64,000 nucleotides of DNA from Roseibium sp. Sym1 (GTDB lineage Bacteria; Pseudomonadota; Alphaproteobacteria; Rhizobiales; Stappiaceae), in assembly GCF_027359675.1 (NCBI RefSeq), contig NZ_CP114786.1:6236501-6300500 (forward strand), in the 5' to 3' direction. Made by a program: the position numbers and the translations under genes. The notes under the pieces are model-generated. The model did no database searches and was not told the DNA's origin. It worked only from the letters and a program-made list of their open reading frames with translations. This document shows positions 1-9,301 of the stretch, piece after piece; within the stretch, counting starts at the first letter, position 1, and the number at the start of each line of letters is the position of its first letter.

Positions 1-165
1 TTCCAACCAGTCGTCCAGCGGCAGGCCCAGAGTTTCCCGCGGTTCCGTTCCATGACCTTTAGGAACGTCACCGGTCCATGCAGCCAGGCTGGCCCCGCAA
101 AACAAGATCGAGACGGCCACCGCAATCAAAGATGAAAACAATCTACCAACAATAGAAAAGAACAT
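1..165 (-). CDS. Secreted protein, N-terminal 55 residues only
   Basis: An open frame on the minus strand begins at an ATG (163-165) and runs off the left edge of the window. The first ~32 residues form a typical Sec signal peptide: short start, hydrophobic core (SSLIAVAVSILFCG) and an Ala-rich cleavage region (ASLAAW). The mature start is polar (GDVPKGHGTEPRETLGLPLDDWLE). It lies downstream of ccmH on the same strand, where rhizobia often carry degP, but the visible residues do not let me confirm a DegP identity. Product is therefore left as an exported protein. Confidence 0.5.
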   Translation of the reverse strand, partial: MFFSIVGRLFSSLIAVAVSILFCGASLAAWTGDVPKGHGTEPRETLGLPLDDWLE

Positions 166-314
166 TGAACTGAGCCTCGCAATTATCAGGCTATCGTAAC
201 GTAAAAATATCGGCATCAACGGATACCGCCATTTCAGTTAACCATAGCCTGGGCAAGACTGTCCACCTACCAGTAGAAAGCTGTTCCGATCTGCATGCGA
301 ACGAAATGAACCGC

Positions 315-800
315 CTAGTCGGCATTCCCAAGAAGCGCCTTCAAACGACGTTCTTCTTCCTCGGACAGTTTGGACGCGGCCTGTGCTTCGGCCTTGTCCT
401 GCCGAGCCGCGCGCCGGCGCAGCGCCGCGAAAATGGCGATCAGGCCGGCCAACAGCGCCACAGGCCCTGCCGCCCAAAGCACAAGCGTGTGCCAGGCAAA
501 ACGCGGCTTCAGCAAGACAAATTCGCCGTAACGCGACACGAGGTAATCGACCACTTCGGCGTCGCTGTCACCGGCAACCAGCCGCTCACGCACAAGGACC
601 CTGAGGTCCTTGGCCAGCGGCGCATCGCTGTCGTCGATGGACTGGTTCTGGCAGACCATGCAACGCAGTCCAGCGGACAATGCCCGGGCACGCGCCTCGA
701 GCACCGGGTCATCGAGAATCTCGTCCGGTGCGACCGCCACGGCAGGCGCAGTCAGGAGGGACAGGCAAAGCAGCAGGCTGGTGAGAAAGTACCGGATCAT
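315..800 (-). CDS. ccmH: Cytochrome c maturation protein CcmH (CycL)
   Basis: 161-aa periplasmic thiol protein of System I cytochrome c biogenesis that helps reduce the apocytochrome CXXCH cysteines before haem ligation. The family motif [11 protein letters not shown] is present with Cys47 and Cys50; a signal/anchor occupies residues 1-22 and a second membrane segment lies at about 103-125 ([22 protein letters not shown]). It starts 2 bases after the ccmF stop codon, so it is co-translated with ccmF. Last gene of the ccmI-E-F-H operon. Length is usual for the short CcmH without a fused CcmI/TPR part. Confidence 0.95.
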   Translation of the reverse strand: MIRYFLTSLLLCLSLLTAPAVAVAPDEILDDPVLEARARALSAGLRCMVCQNQSIDDSDAPLAKDLRVLVRERLVAGDSDAEVVDYLVSRYGEFVLLKPRFAWHTLVLWAAGPVALLAGLIAIFAALRRRAARQDKAEAQAASKLSEEEERRLKALLGNAD

Positions 801-802
801 GC

Positions 803-2788
803 CTACTCCGCCGCTGCCGTTGCCGTCTGGCGCTTGCGCGCGGGCTTGGGGGCCCCAACCCGGAGACGCCGGTCGACCATCGAGAAGAGGGCCCCGAGTG
901 CCATGATGACGCTCCCGATCCAGATCAGGGTGATCATCGGCTTGAAATATACCCGGACATCCACCCCGCCGTCACCGCGGCCTTCGCCGAGCGACAGGTA
1001 AAGCTGGTTGAACCCGGATGTATAGATGCCGGCCTCGGTGGTCGGCATCTGCCTGGCGGTGTAGATGCGTTTCGACGGATCGAGTTCGGTCACCAGAGCG
1101 CCACCGCGGCGGATCGAGAAATGGCCGACCTCCTCGGTGTAGTTCGGCCCGCGGCGCGGTGCCGCGCCGTCGAAGGTGACCTGATAGCCGGCCAGTTCGA
1201 TCGTGTCGCCCGGACGCATGGTCAGGACCTGTTCTTCCTGAAAGGCCGAGGCGGTGACAATGCCAAGAACCGCGACCCCCACCCCGAAATGGGCCGTCGC
1301 CGTGCCCCAGGCCGACCCGGGCAGGCCGACCAGGCGGGCAAATCCGCGTTTCGGGCCGATCTCGAAGAACTTGACGCGCGTGACGATTTCCGACACCGCG
1401 CCGGCCATGACCCAGACAGCGAGCCCGACCCCGAGAGGCGCCAGAACCTTGTCCATACCCCAGGCCCAGTAGGTGACCAGCGTTATCACGAGCGCGAGCC
1501 CGAATGCCGCGTAGAGCCGCTGGCTGGCGGCAGCAAGGTCGCCGCGCTTCCAGGACAGAACAGGCCCGAAGGGCACGGCCAGCAGCAATGGCACCATGAG
1601 CGGGCCGAATGTCAGGTTGAAAAACGGCGCGCCGACGGAAATCTTCTCGCCGGTCACGGCGTCCAGAACCAGCGGGTAGAGGGTGCCGACGAACACGGCC
1701 GCACAGGCAGCCGTCAGGAACAGGTTGTTCAGAACCAGCCCCCCTTCCCGGCTGATTGGCGAGAACAGCCCGCCCTGCTTCAGGGTGGAAGCCCGCCAGG
1801 CATAGAGCGACAGGGATCCGCCGATGAAGAAACAGAGCAGCCCGAGAATGAAGACGCCGCGGGCCGGGTCGGTCGCAAAGGCATGCACGGAGGTCAGAAC
1901 GCCGGAACGGACCAGGAAGGTACCGAGCAGGGACAGCGAGAAGGTGAAGATCGCCAGCAACACGGTCCAGACCTTGAGCGCCTCGCGCTTTTCCATGACG
2001 ATCGCGGAATGCAGCAGCGCCGTGCCGGCAAGCCACGGCATGAAGCTGGCGTTTTCGACCGGGTCCCAGAACCACCAGCCGCCCCAGCCGAGCTCGTAAT
2101 AGGCCCAGTAGGAGCCCATCGCGATGCCGAGCGTCAGGAAACACCAGGCCAGCAGCGTCCAGGGCCGGACCCACCTGGCCCAGGCCGCATCGGTCCGCCC
2201 CAGGATCAGTGCCGCCACGGCGAAGGAAAAGGTGATCGAAAACCCGACATAGCCGACATAGAGCAGCGGCGGGTGGATCGCGAGACCGATATCCTGAAGG
2301 ATCGGGTTCAGGTCCGCGCCTTCAAGTGGCGGGTTCACAACGCGGTCAAACGGGTTCGACGTCGCCAGCAGGAACAGGATGAAACCGGCCGAGATCCACC
2401 CCTGGACCGAGAGCGTCACCGCACGCAGGTCTGCCGGAAGATTGCCGCCGAACAGGCCGACCAGGGCGCCGAAAAACACGAGAATGAGCACCCAGAGCAG
2501 CATCGAGCCCTCGTGATTGCCCCAGACGCCGGTGAACTTGTAGAGGAGCGGCTTGGCCGAGTGAGAATTCTCGACGACGTTCAAGACCGAGAAGTCGGAA
2601 TTGAGATAGGCGCCTGTCAGCACCACGAAGGACAGGAGGACCAGGACAAACAGGGTCACCGAGACAGGAGGCGCAACGGCCATGAGCCGGTCGTCCTTTG
2701 TCAGAGCCCCCCACAATGGCAAGACCGACTGGACCAGCGTCAAAGCAAAGGCCAGCACCAAGGCGTAGTGTCCGAATTCGACTACCAT
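803..2788 (-). CDS. ccmF: Cytochrome c haem lyase subunit CcmF (CycK)
   Basis: 661-aa polytopic inner-membrane protein, the core of the System I haem lyase that transfers haem from CcmE to apocytochrome c. Many hydrophobic segments run the length of the protein. The tryptophan-rich WWD signature is at about residues 235-252 ([19 protein letters not shown]) and a conserved His lies in [13 protein letters not shown] at about 172. Length matches the family. It is followed by ccmH after 2 bases and preceded by ccmE after about 38 bases, all minus strand. Confidence 0.97.
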   Translation of the reverse strand: MVVEFGHYALVLAFALTLVQSVLPLWGALTKDDRLMAVAPPVSVTLFVLVLLSFVVLTGAYLNSDFSVLNVVENSHSAKPLLYKFTGVWGNHEGSMLLWVLILVFFGALVGLFGGNLPADLRAVTLSVQGWISAGFILFLLATSNPFDRVVNPPLEGADLNPILQDIGLAIHPPLLYVGYVGFSITFSFAVAALILGRTDAAWARWVRPWTLLAWCFLTLGIAMGSYWAYYELGWGGWWFWDPVENASFMPWLAGTALLHSAIVMEKREALKVWTVLLAIFTFSLSLLGTFLVRSGVLTSVHAFATDPARGVFILGLLCFFIGGSLSLYAWRASTLKQGGLFSPISREGGLVLNNLFLTAACAAVFVGTLYPLVLDAVTGEKISVGAPFFNLTFGPLMVPLLLAVPFGPVLSWKRGDLAAASQRLYAAFGLALVITLVTYWAWGMDKVLAPLGVGLAVWVMAGAVSEIVTRVKFFEIGPKRGFARLVGLPGSAWGTATAHFGVGVAVLGIVTASAFQEEQVLTMRPGDTIELAGYQVTFDGAAPRRGPNYTEEVGHFSIRRGGALVTELDPSKRIYTARQMPTTEAGIYTSGFNQLYLSLGEGRGDGGVDVRVYFKPMITLIWIGSVIMALGALFSMVDRRLRVGAPKPARKRQTATAAAE

Positions 2789-2826
2789 TCTCTTCCCTCA
2801 ACTCCCTAGCGGGCGGTCCGCGCCCA

Positions 2827-3276
2827 TCAGTTGGTGGCTTCTTCGCCGCCCTGCCAGTGCCCCTGATCCTTGAGTGCGTCCGCCACTTCCTTGGGAATAT
2901 AGTTTTCGTCGTGTTTGGCCAGCACGCTGTCGGCCACGAACACACCGTCCGGGCCGATGATCCCCTCGGTCACAACCCCTTGTCCTTCCCGGAAAAGGTC
3001 CGGCAAGATCCCCTTGTACGTCACGGCAACGGTGTTTTCCATGTCGGTCACCCGGAAGCTCACCTCGGCATTGTCGGAGCGGACAACCGAACCGTCCTCG
3101 ACCAGTCCGCCCAGCCGGATCCGCTGTCCTGCCGGGATGGCCTGTTTGGTGATGTCCGTCGGGCTCTGGAAAAAGACGATCTGGTCATTCAGGGCAAACA
3201 GGATCAGACCCAGCGCGAGCGCCAGCACCGCTCCCGCCGATCCGATTAGCGTCAACCGTATTTGTTTGCGTGTCAT
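2827..3276 (-). CDS. ccmE: Haem chaperone CcmE (CycJ)
   Basis: 149-aa membrane-anchored periplasmic haem chaperone. One N-terminal anchor (about residues 8-28, [21 protein letters not shown]) is followed by the OB-fold domain. The haem-binding motif HXXXY is visible as His122-Asp-Glu-Asn-Tyr126 ([13 protein letters not shown]), so covalent haem attachment at His122 is expected. It sits between ccmI and ccmF in the operon order found in rhizobia. Confidence 0.97.
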   Translation of the reverse strand: MTRKQIRLTLIGSAGAVLALALGLILFALNDQIVFFQSPTDITKQAIPAGQRIRLGGLVEDGSVVRSDNAEVSFRVTDMENTVAVTYKGILPDLFREGQGVVTEGIIGPDGVFVADSVLAKHDENYIPKEVADALKDQGHWQGGEEATN

Positions 3277-3338
3277 CTGCGCACCGTCCGAAATTCAAGT
3301 CTGTCACACCCGGCGTTTCCCGCCGGAACAACGTGTCT

Positions 3339-4472
3339 TCAGGATCCAGAAAGACCGAGCTGGCTGGCCATGTCCTTGATCCGGGACAAGTCCGCCGGGC
3401 TTTCGGCAAATGCGGCCTGTGCGTCCGCGAGCGCCTGTTGCGCTTCCTGCTTGTCCCCCATAACCATATAGGCACGGATCAGGCGAGACCATTCCTCAAC
3501 CGAACCGCCTTCTGTTTCAAGCCGCTCCGCCAGACCGGAAACCATGTTCCGTATCATCGCCTGCTGGTCGTCCGAACTCATGTCCCGGGCGGCAGCGATG
3601 TCTTCCTGCGACGGCCCCGGCAATTCTGTTCCGGCCGGTTCGGAGCCGGTCAGCTGGCCAAGCTCCTGACGGGCCGCGCGGACCCAGGCAGCTGTCGGGT
3701 CGGCGCCATTCAGAAGCGACTCCCATGCGGCGATCGCCGCCTCCTTGTTCCCCTCCTGGCCGAGCGCGATTGCCAGGAAGAACCGTGGCTTTACAGCGTC
3801 CGGTTCAAGAGCAACGGCCTGTTCAAAGGCCTGCCGGGCCTGTGCGGTCACAAGTCCCTGCTCGGCAATCGTCAGGGCCTCCCCCATGTCGGTGAGCCAA
3901 TCCGGCCGCGCTCCGAGAATACGGATGGCATTCGAATAGGCCTTGGCGGACTCTCTCGGCTGACCGAGAGACAGGTAGACCGGCGCGACGACGGCCCATC
4001 CCTGACCATCCTCCGGATTGGCAGCCAGGTGACGCTCCACGCGGGCAACGAGGACATCGACAGACTGCCCTTCGGCAGGGGCAGTGAGACGGGCAAGCAA
4101 CGGCTGGTCGGGCTGATCGGGGGACCCCAGAAGCAGATAGAGTCCAAAAGCAGCGGCCGGCAGCGCAAGGAGAGCAAGACCTTGCGCAATTCTCAAACGC
4201 GGGCTCTTGTGGCCCTCGCTCTTGACATCCGATCCGCGGTCGTGGGCCGCCAGCAGCCTGCGCGCCACTTCCGTGCGGGCAGCGTTGGCGGTATCGGAAT
4301 CGATGAGACCGCGCTCGAGCTCCGTGTCGATCGCGGACAGTTGTTCGCGGTACACCGCTTCGTCTGCACGTGCGGGTGCCACGTCGGGCAACCGTCGTTT
4401 GCGTGACAGGGGAACAAGCACCGACAAGGCGGCAAGCGCCGTCAGACCGGCGATCAGCATCCAGAATATCAT
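3339..4472 (-). CDS. ccmI: Cytochrome c maturation protein CcmI (CycH)
   Basis: 377-aa apocytochrome c chaperone that hands substrate to the CcmF/H haem lyase. Residues 1-22 form an anchor (MIFWMLIAGLTALAALSVLVPL); a cytoplasmic loop with the family feature of counted 'YREQLSAIDTELERGLI..D' follows; a second transmembrane segment is at about 96-117; the remaining periplasmic part is TPR-like (VERHLAANPEDGQGWAVVAPVYLSLGQPRESAKAYSNAI and following repeats). First gene of the operon; 62 bases separate it from ccmE. Confidence 0.93.
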   Translation of the reverse strand: MIFWMLIAGLTALAALSVLVPLSRKRRLPDVAPARADEAVYREQLSAIDTELERGLIDSDTANAARTEVARRLLAAHDRGSDVKSEGHKSPRLRIAQGLALLALPAAAFGLYLLLGSPDQPDQPLLARLTAPAEGQSVDVLVARVERHLAANPEDGQGWAVVAPVYLSLGQPRESAKAYSNAIRILGARPDWLTDMGEALTIAEQGLVTAQARQAFEQAVALEPDAVKPRFFLAIALGQEGNKEAAIAAWESLLNGADPTAAWVRAARQELGQLTGSEPAGTELPGPSQEDIAAARDMSSDDQQAMIRNMVSGLAERLETEGGSVEEWSRLIRAYMVMGDKQEAQQALADAQAAFAESPADLSRIKDMASQLGLSGS

Positions 4473-4585
4473 GTCCGCACTATAGACCGTTCAATGAGGA
4501 CAAAAGCAAGGCAGCTTTGATGTGACCGGGGGTCGCGGTGCCGGAAAAGGGGAGACGATCCTGTTTCGACGGACAAGTGACGCTA

Positions 4586-6058
4586 TCAACGCCGCCCGAG
4601 GGCATTGGCCACCAGCTTCCGTTCCGGATTGGGAGCGTCCACATTTCCCTTGTTGGCCTTGGCAAGCGCGGATTGGCGGGAGCGGCGCAGCTGCGCCGAG
4701 TATTCCTCGCCGAAATAGATTTCCGACAGCATGATCGCAACGTCCGCCGCGGCCATCTGCGCCTCCTGTTGCGCGCCTCGCGTCTTGCCGAGATCCGTTA
4801 TCAGCGACCTTGTCAGAATTTCCAGGGTCTGTTCGACCGCCTGCCGGGTACGCTTGCCGATATCGTTGACGGCAAAGGTCTCGGATGCATTGCGCACCAT
4901 GGTCACGACCTTGAGCGCCCGTACGGCGTCGTCGACCGCGGTCGTGTCCTTCTGCAGCTCACCGGCCTGGTCGAATTTCGGCACCTGCAAAGCGCGCCGC
5001 ACGCTGCTGTGCGCACTGTTGAGCTCCCGCGTCACCACGCTGGAGATGCTGCGCTTGGTTTCGGCGAGCTGCTTGTGCCATTTCCCGGTCACGGAAAGAT
5101 CGATGTCGCGCTCAACACCCCGTACCAGCGAATGGTATTCGGAAAGGGCCTGCGAAAAGGCAATCGGATCCGGATTGTTGTTGCGATGTTCAAGAGCCAG
5201 GATCTGCAGACGTTCCGCCTCGCTCATGACCACATCGACGAACGGCGCGAATTGCGAGTTTTCGATGGCCTTCGGATCGCTGTCGCCGGTCAGGCGTCCC
5301 GCAAACACGCACAAGGCCGACGGCGTCTCGGAGCGCTCCACCAGAGCGGCGGCAACAATCGGCACATGATCCGGAAAGCGCTCGGAGCACTTGTCGACCA
5401 ACCGCAGCACATCGGTATCTTGCTTAAGCCGATGCTCGTTGATCCGGTCGGGTATGTTCTGCAGGAAGGGCACCAGCCAGCGTTCGGCGGCAAAAATCTT
5501 CTGGATGTCCTTGAGTTCGGCGATCCCCCGTGCGCCGCCGAGTTCGGCGGCCATTCGGCGGTGTTCCTTTTCAGAGACCTCGCCGCGGTACAGCTTGTCA
5601 CCGATCGCCTCAACCGCACGGGAGCGCAGGGCCTGAACCAGCGCGTCGATGCGCTCGCCGCTGACGGCCTTGTTCCCGGCCTGCTCGAGAACCATGCGAA
5701 CATCGGCCGCCATGACATCCCGGCCGAGCCATTTCCAGACACGATCGAGCATGCCGCGATGAATGCGGCCCTCCTGCCGGTTCGGCAGCGTTTCGTTGAT
5801 GAGGAAATCTTCCAGCGGAGAGAAGAACATGCGCTGGATCTGACCGCGCCTTTGTTCACCGCCCGGCATGTCCGTCGTCACCGGCTGCGGTTTTCGCAAC
5901 AGGGTGACGGCCGCCGTAAGAATCAACTGGATATTCGGGTCGGCATCCTTCTGGACTTTTGCCCGCTCCAGATTCCGAACCAACGCCTCAACCGCTTTCG
6001 GGCTCAGACTGCTCAGGTAGGTCTTCAGTTTGAATTCAAGCTGGTCCGAATGAGTCAT
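4586..6058 (-). CDS. Conserved hypothetical protein (490 aa)
   Basis: I do not recognise this family by name. The protein is soluble: no signal peptide and no membrane segment. It is helical and charged throughout (for example LKTYLSSLSPKAVEALVRNLERAKVQKDADPNIQ at the start, then RDIDLSVTGKWHKQLAETKRSISSVVTRELNSAHSSVRRAL in the second half) and ends in a basic tail. It is on the same strand as the ccm operon, 113 bases upstream of ccmI, with no obvious terminator between, so co-transcription is possible. No catalytic motif is evident; function unknown. Confidence 0.85.
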   Translation of the reverse strand: MTHSDQLEFKLKTYLSSLSPKAVEALVRNLERAKVQKDADPNIQLILTAAVTLLRKPQPVTTDMPGGEQRRGQIQRMFFSPLEDFLINETLPNRQEGRIHRGMLDRVWKWLGRDVMAADVRMVLEQAGNKAVSGERIDALVQALRSRAVEAIGDKLYRGEVSEKEHRRMAAELGGARGIAELKDIQKIFAAERWLVPFLQNIPDRINEHRLKQDTDVLRLVDKCSERFPDHVPIVAAALVERSETPSALCVFAGRLTGDSDPKAIENSQFAPFVDVVMSEAERLQILALEHRNNNPDPIAFSQALSEYHSLVRGVERDIDLSVTGKWHKQLAETKRSISSVVTRELNSAHSSVRRALQVPKFDQAGELQKDTTAVDDAVRALKVVTMVRNASETFAVNDIGKRTRQAVEQTLEILTRSLITDLGKTRGAQQEAQMAAADVAIMLSEIYFGEEYSAQLRRSRQSALAKANKGNVDAPNPERKLVANALGRR

Positions 6059-6161
6059 TCACAGCGTCAACATCGCGATTAAGAACTCAGCAACATTAAC
6101 GTCAGAACACTTAAACAAGTGTTGAGAAAAAATGCAGGTATTTGAAAGACCTTCAGAAAAC

Positions 6162-6599
6162 TCAGCCGATGACTTGCCAGTTTCCGCGATCCGTCTCACA
6201 GGCGGCGCCGCGCGCCTGCAGTACCCGGCCGTTCAACACCATCTCGTGGGTGAACTCCCTGCAGCTGGTGTCGTTGACGAAATAGACCGGCCCCGGCCGA
6301 ACCTGGCCGCTGCGCCCGGTACGTTCGTTCTGCCAGGCAACCGATACACCAACGCCGCGGGCACGCAGCGCGCGGTTCTGGGCGTCTTCGGCGGCCCTGC
6401 GGTCCGATGCGTCGAGTGCATCGCCGAACTCGTTGTTGACGAGCACGGAAATTGCGGTACTCGCCTCCGACCCGGCCACGTTCGCATTCGGATCGCCGAA
6501 GAACGAGCCCCATCCGCCCGGGTCCTTGGATCCGGATGTCAGCGAGCACCCGGCCAGAACCGTGGCAAGAGCAAGACATGTGGCACCGCGCAGACGCAT
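6162..6599 (-). CDS. Small lipoprotein, surface-antigen-like
   Basis: 145-aa predicted lipoprotein. The start ATG at 6599 is chosen because it gives a classical lipoprotein signal (MRLRGATCLALATVLAGCSL, lipobox LAGC, lipidated Cys18) and has GGGAG about 9 bases upstream; an in-frame extension further upstream would bury the signal. The mature part contains a NEFGDALDASDRRAAEDAQNRAL stretch followed by a small beta-rich tail with two cysteines (TSCREFTHEMVLNGRVLQARGAAC), reminiscent of 17-kDa/RT0821-type outer-membrane antigens of alphaproteobacteria. Function unknown; outer-membrane location inferred. Confidence 0.8.
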   Translation of the reverse strand: MRLRGATCLALATVLAGCSLTSGSKDPGGWGSFFGDPNANVAGSEASTAISVLVNNEFGDALDASDRRAAEDAQNRALRARGVGVSVAWQNERTGRSGQVRPGPVYFVNDTSCREFTHEMVLNGRVLQARGAACETDRGNWQVIG

Positions 6600-6769
6600 G
6601 CTTTTGAGCTCCCAAAGGGTGTTGAAACCGGCAGGTACCGGTGAGTGAATCAGTGATATTTTCAATTTGTGGCCGAACTTGGCCACAACCTGGTCTTTGT
6701 TCGCCCGGTCTGCGTCACATTCTATCACAGACACGTAGGGAGAGGCTGCACACTTGCGCCGGAAATCCC

Positions 6770-8200
6770 CTATTCCGTGCCGAGAGCAGGCAGGACGAGC
6801 CGTGCCTTGAGCCCCCCGTGCCGTGAGTTGTCCAGCTCGAAGGTTCCGCCGTAGAGGCCGGCCAGGTCGGCGACAATCGACAGGCCCAATCCGGTGCCGG
6901 GTACGGTTTCATCCAGTCTGCGCCCGCGTTTGACGGCCTCGGCCCGTTCTTCAGGTGTCAGCCCCGGACCGTCATCTTCCACCGTGATCGTGAACATGTC
7001 CCGGTTTGTGGCCGGATCGTTCAGCGGCGCCACCTCGACACTGACCGTCGACGCCGCCCATTTGCAGGCGTTGTCGATGAGATTGCCGCTCATCTCCTCC
7101 AGATCCTGGCTTTCCCCCCGGAACCGGATCGCCCCGTCATGGTTGAAGCGCAGCTCGACACCCTTGTCGCGATAGATCTTGCCCATGGCGCGAATCAGCC
7201 GGCCGAGCACAGGCTCGGTCTCGCAGGACACGCCGATGACGCGGCGCTGCGCGGCCATGCGCGCCCGTTCCAGGTGGTGCTGGATCTGGGTCGACATGAC
7301 CGCAGCCTGCTCGGACACCTTGTCCGCCAGGGGCCCGCCGGCCGACCGGGCTTCGTTGGAAATCACCGACAGCGGCGTTTTCAGACCATGGGCGAGATTG
7401 CCCACATGGGTCCGCGCCCGCTCGACGATCTCCCTGTTGGAAACGATCAATGCGTTCAGCTCCACCGCCAGCGGCGCGATCTCCCGTGGCAGGGCCTCGT
7501 CGATGCGCTCGGCATCTCCCTGGCGGACGGCCGACAGGGACGCCCTCAACCGGGCCAGCGGCCTGAGCCCCACCTTGACCTGGAAGAAAATCGCCAGGAT
7601 CAGGCCCAGACCGACAAGGCACAGGGTCAGCGTGACCATGCGCGCGAATTCCGAAATGTCTGCCCAGAACCCCGCAGTCGCCGCCCCTACGGCGATGACA
7701 TAGTCCATTTCCTCGATCGAGATTCGTTGCTGCAGCACCCGGATCTCGTCGCCGGTCGGCCCGACGATGAAGCCCGCGCTCTCGTCTTCCTGGCCGATCG
7801 GCGGTGTGTTGAGCGGATCGCCGACAAGGGACTCGGAGGCATAGAGAATTGACGGACTGTCCGCGCGCCGCACGGTCCAGTACCAGCCCGACAGGGGCAG
7901 TGAGAAGCGTGGGTCGCCGCGGTAGGCCGGTGCGGCAAGCGTCGCCCGGGTCCCGGATGCAGGATCGGCGGCACCAGTGTCCAGCATCTCCGAAATCAGT
8001 GCCTTGATGTGCACTTCGAGCTGGGCGTCGAAGGCCCGTTCGCTGGCCCGCTGGTAAAGGCTCACCAGGAAGACGCCGGCAAGTGCCAGCGCGATGGTCG
8101 ACCAGACAGCGGCGACGATCACGAGCCTGGCGGCCAGAGACCTTTGTCTGTGTCCGGCCGGCCTGGAGCCGGGCGGCGTCGGTGCCGCCTCAGTCGTCAC
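6770..8200 (-). CDS. feuQ: Sensor histidine kinase, FeuQ/PhoQ-like
   Basis: 476-aa membrane histidine kinase. Two transmembrane segments (about 27-50 and 190-215) flank a ~140-aa periplasmic sensor. The kinase core shows the H-box with phospho-acceptor His271 (NLAHGLKTPLSVISNE), N-box (NLIDNACKWA), DDGPGLTPE and GTGLGLSIV. I chose the GTG at 8198-8200, which has GGGAG 6-10 bases upstream and overlaps the regulator stop by 11 bases; a TTG at 8224 is an alternative. The overlap with the regulator and the nearby small secreted protein match the rhizobial feuP/feuQ locus. Symbol assigned by similarity and context. Confidence 0.85.
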   Translation of the reverse strand: MTTEAAPTPPGSRPAGHRQRSLAARLVIVAAVWSTIALALAGVFLVSLYQRASERAFDAQLEVHIKALISEMLDTGAADPASGTRATLAAPAYRGDPRFSLPLSGWYWTVRRADSPSILYASESLVGDPLNTPPIGQEDESAGFIVGPTGDEIRVLQQRISIEEMDYVIAVGAATAGFWADISEFARMVTLTLCLVGLGLILAIFFQVKVGLRPLARLRASLSAVRQGDAERIDEALPREIAPLAVELNALIVSNREIVERARTHVGNLAHGLKTPLSVISNEARSAGGPLADKVSEQAAVMSTQIQHHLERARMAAQRRVIGVSCETEPVLGRLIRAMGKIYRDKGVELRFNHDGAIRFRGESQDLEEMSGNLIDNACKWAASTVSVEVAPLNDPATNRDMFTITVEDDGPGLTPEERAEAVKRGRRLDETVPGTGLGLSIVADLAGLYGGTFELDNSRHGGLKARLVLPALGTE

Positions 8201-8858
8201 TCGCCACTCCCAGGCGGTAGCCAAGGCCGCGGATCGTCTCGATCAGGTCGGAACCGATCTTCTTGCGCAGCCGCCCGACAAACACTTCGACCGTGTTGGA
8301 ATCCCGGTCGAAGTCCTGATCATAGAGATGTTCGGTCAGCTCGGTCCGGGAAATCACCTTGCCCTGATGATGCAGCAGGTAGGACAGGAGACGGTATTCA
8401 TGGGACGTCAGCTTGACGGGGGTGCCGTCAACCGTGACCCGTCCGGCCCGCAGGTCAAGCCGCACCGGACCGCAGGTGAGTTCGTTGGAGGCATGTCCGG
8501 CCGCGCGGCGCACCAGAGCACGGACGCGCGCGAGCACCTCCTCCATGTGGAAGGGCTTGGCGACATAATCGTCGGCGCCGGCATCGATACCGGCGACCTT
8601 GTCCGACCAGCGATCGCGCGCGGTCAGGATGAGCACGGGCATGGTCCGCCCGTCCCGGCGCCAGTTTTCCAGAACCGACAGGCCGTCCAGCGTCGGCAGG
8701 CCGAGATCCAGGACAACGGCGTCATAAGGCTCCGTGTCCCCCAGGAAATGCCCGTCCTCGCCATCCGTAGCACTGTCGACCACGTAACCGGCCTCCTCGA
8801 GCGCCGTGACAAGCTGGCGGTTCAGATCGGTATCGTCTTCAACAACAAGGATGCGCAT
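8190..8858 (-). CDS. feuP: OmpR-family response regulator, FeuP/PhoP-like
   Basis: 222-aa response regulator. The receiver domain has the acidic pair (VEDD, residues 6-9), the phospho-acceptor Asp51 (VVLDLGLPTLDG) and Lys in AKPF; the C-terminal half is a winged helix of the OmpR/PhoB type (LTSHEYRLLSYLLHHQGKVISRTELTEHLYDQDFDRDSNTVEVFVGRLRKKIG). Overlaps the kinase gene, so the two are translationally coupled. In Sinorhizobium FeuP responds to low osmolarity and controls ndvA; whether that regulon applies here is inference. Confidence 0.92.
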   Translation of the reverse strand: MRILVVEDDTDLNRQLVTALEEAGYVVDSATDGEDGHFLGDTEPYDAVVLDLGLPTLDGLSVLENWRRDGRTMPVLILTARDRWSDKVAGIDAGADDYVAKPFHMEEVLARVRALVRRAAGHASNELTCGPVRLDLRAGRVTVDGTPVKLTSHEYRLLSYLLHHQGKVISRTELTEHLYDQDFDRDSNTVEVFVGRLRKKIGSDLIETIRGLGYRLGVASDD

Positions 8859-8933
8859 CGGGTCTGACTTTTCAAATAATCTCGGCTGTAATCGGGCGGT
8901 CCGCCGTTTGCGGAGTACCGGGGCTTCTACCGG

Positions 8934-9212
8934 CTACCGGCTGGCATTGACTGTGACGGTGGTCACCTTGCTGCCGTTCTTGACCGACAGGACATAGACA
9001 TAGCCGCCGCCCTGCTGGCAAAGCTGCGCCTTCAGGATCTCCCCCTGCACCCGCCCGGCGACGGAGCCAAGCGACGCCGCCTGGCCGCTGGCAACGACCT
9101 GGCGCGCCTGGCTCTGCGACAGGCAAGCGGCCTGAGCCGGCACAATGGCGGCCAGCATCAGAATGAGAAGGGCAACAATCTGTTTCACTTTGGTGATTCC
9201 GGTTCTGCTCAC
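8934..9212 (-). CDS. Small secreted protein, FeuN/PepSY-like
   Basis: 92-aa protein with a clear Sec signal peptide (VKQIVALLILMLAAIVPAQA) leaving a ~60-aa periplasmic domain. The C-terminal part (GGGYVYVLSVKNGSKVTTVTVNASR) has the strand pattern of a small PepSY-type domain; two cysteines (ACLSQ and AQLCQQ) could form a disulfide. It lies 75 bases upstream of the response regulator on the same strand. Rhizobia encode FeuN, a small periplasmic inhibitor of FeuQ, next to feuP; size, export and position fit that role, but sequence homology is unverified. Confidence 0.8.
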   Translation of the reverse strand: MSRTGITKVKQIVALLILMLAAIVPAQAACLSQSQARQVVASGQAASLGSVAGRVQGEILKAQLCQQGGGYVYVLSVKNGSKVTTVTVNASR

Positions 9213-9301
9213 GAAGTCTGGGCCAAGGTGTAATCAATTTCACCTGAACGCAAGCTGAACCGGGTGTTCGGTTTCCTGAAAACCCGTGTGGCGCCCCGCC
9301 C

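Noticed and set aside
1121..2809. Long plus-strand open frame antisense to ccmF
   Set aside because: Composition is the Arg/Gln/Gly-rich pattern of an antisense shadow in high-GC DNA; ccmF on the other strand is certain.
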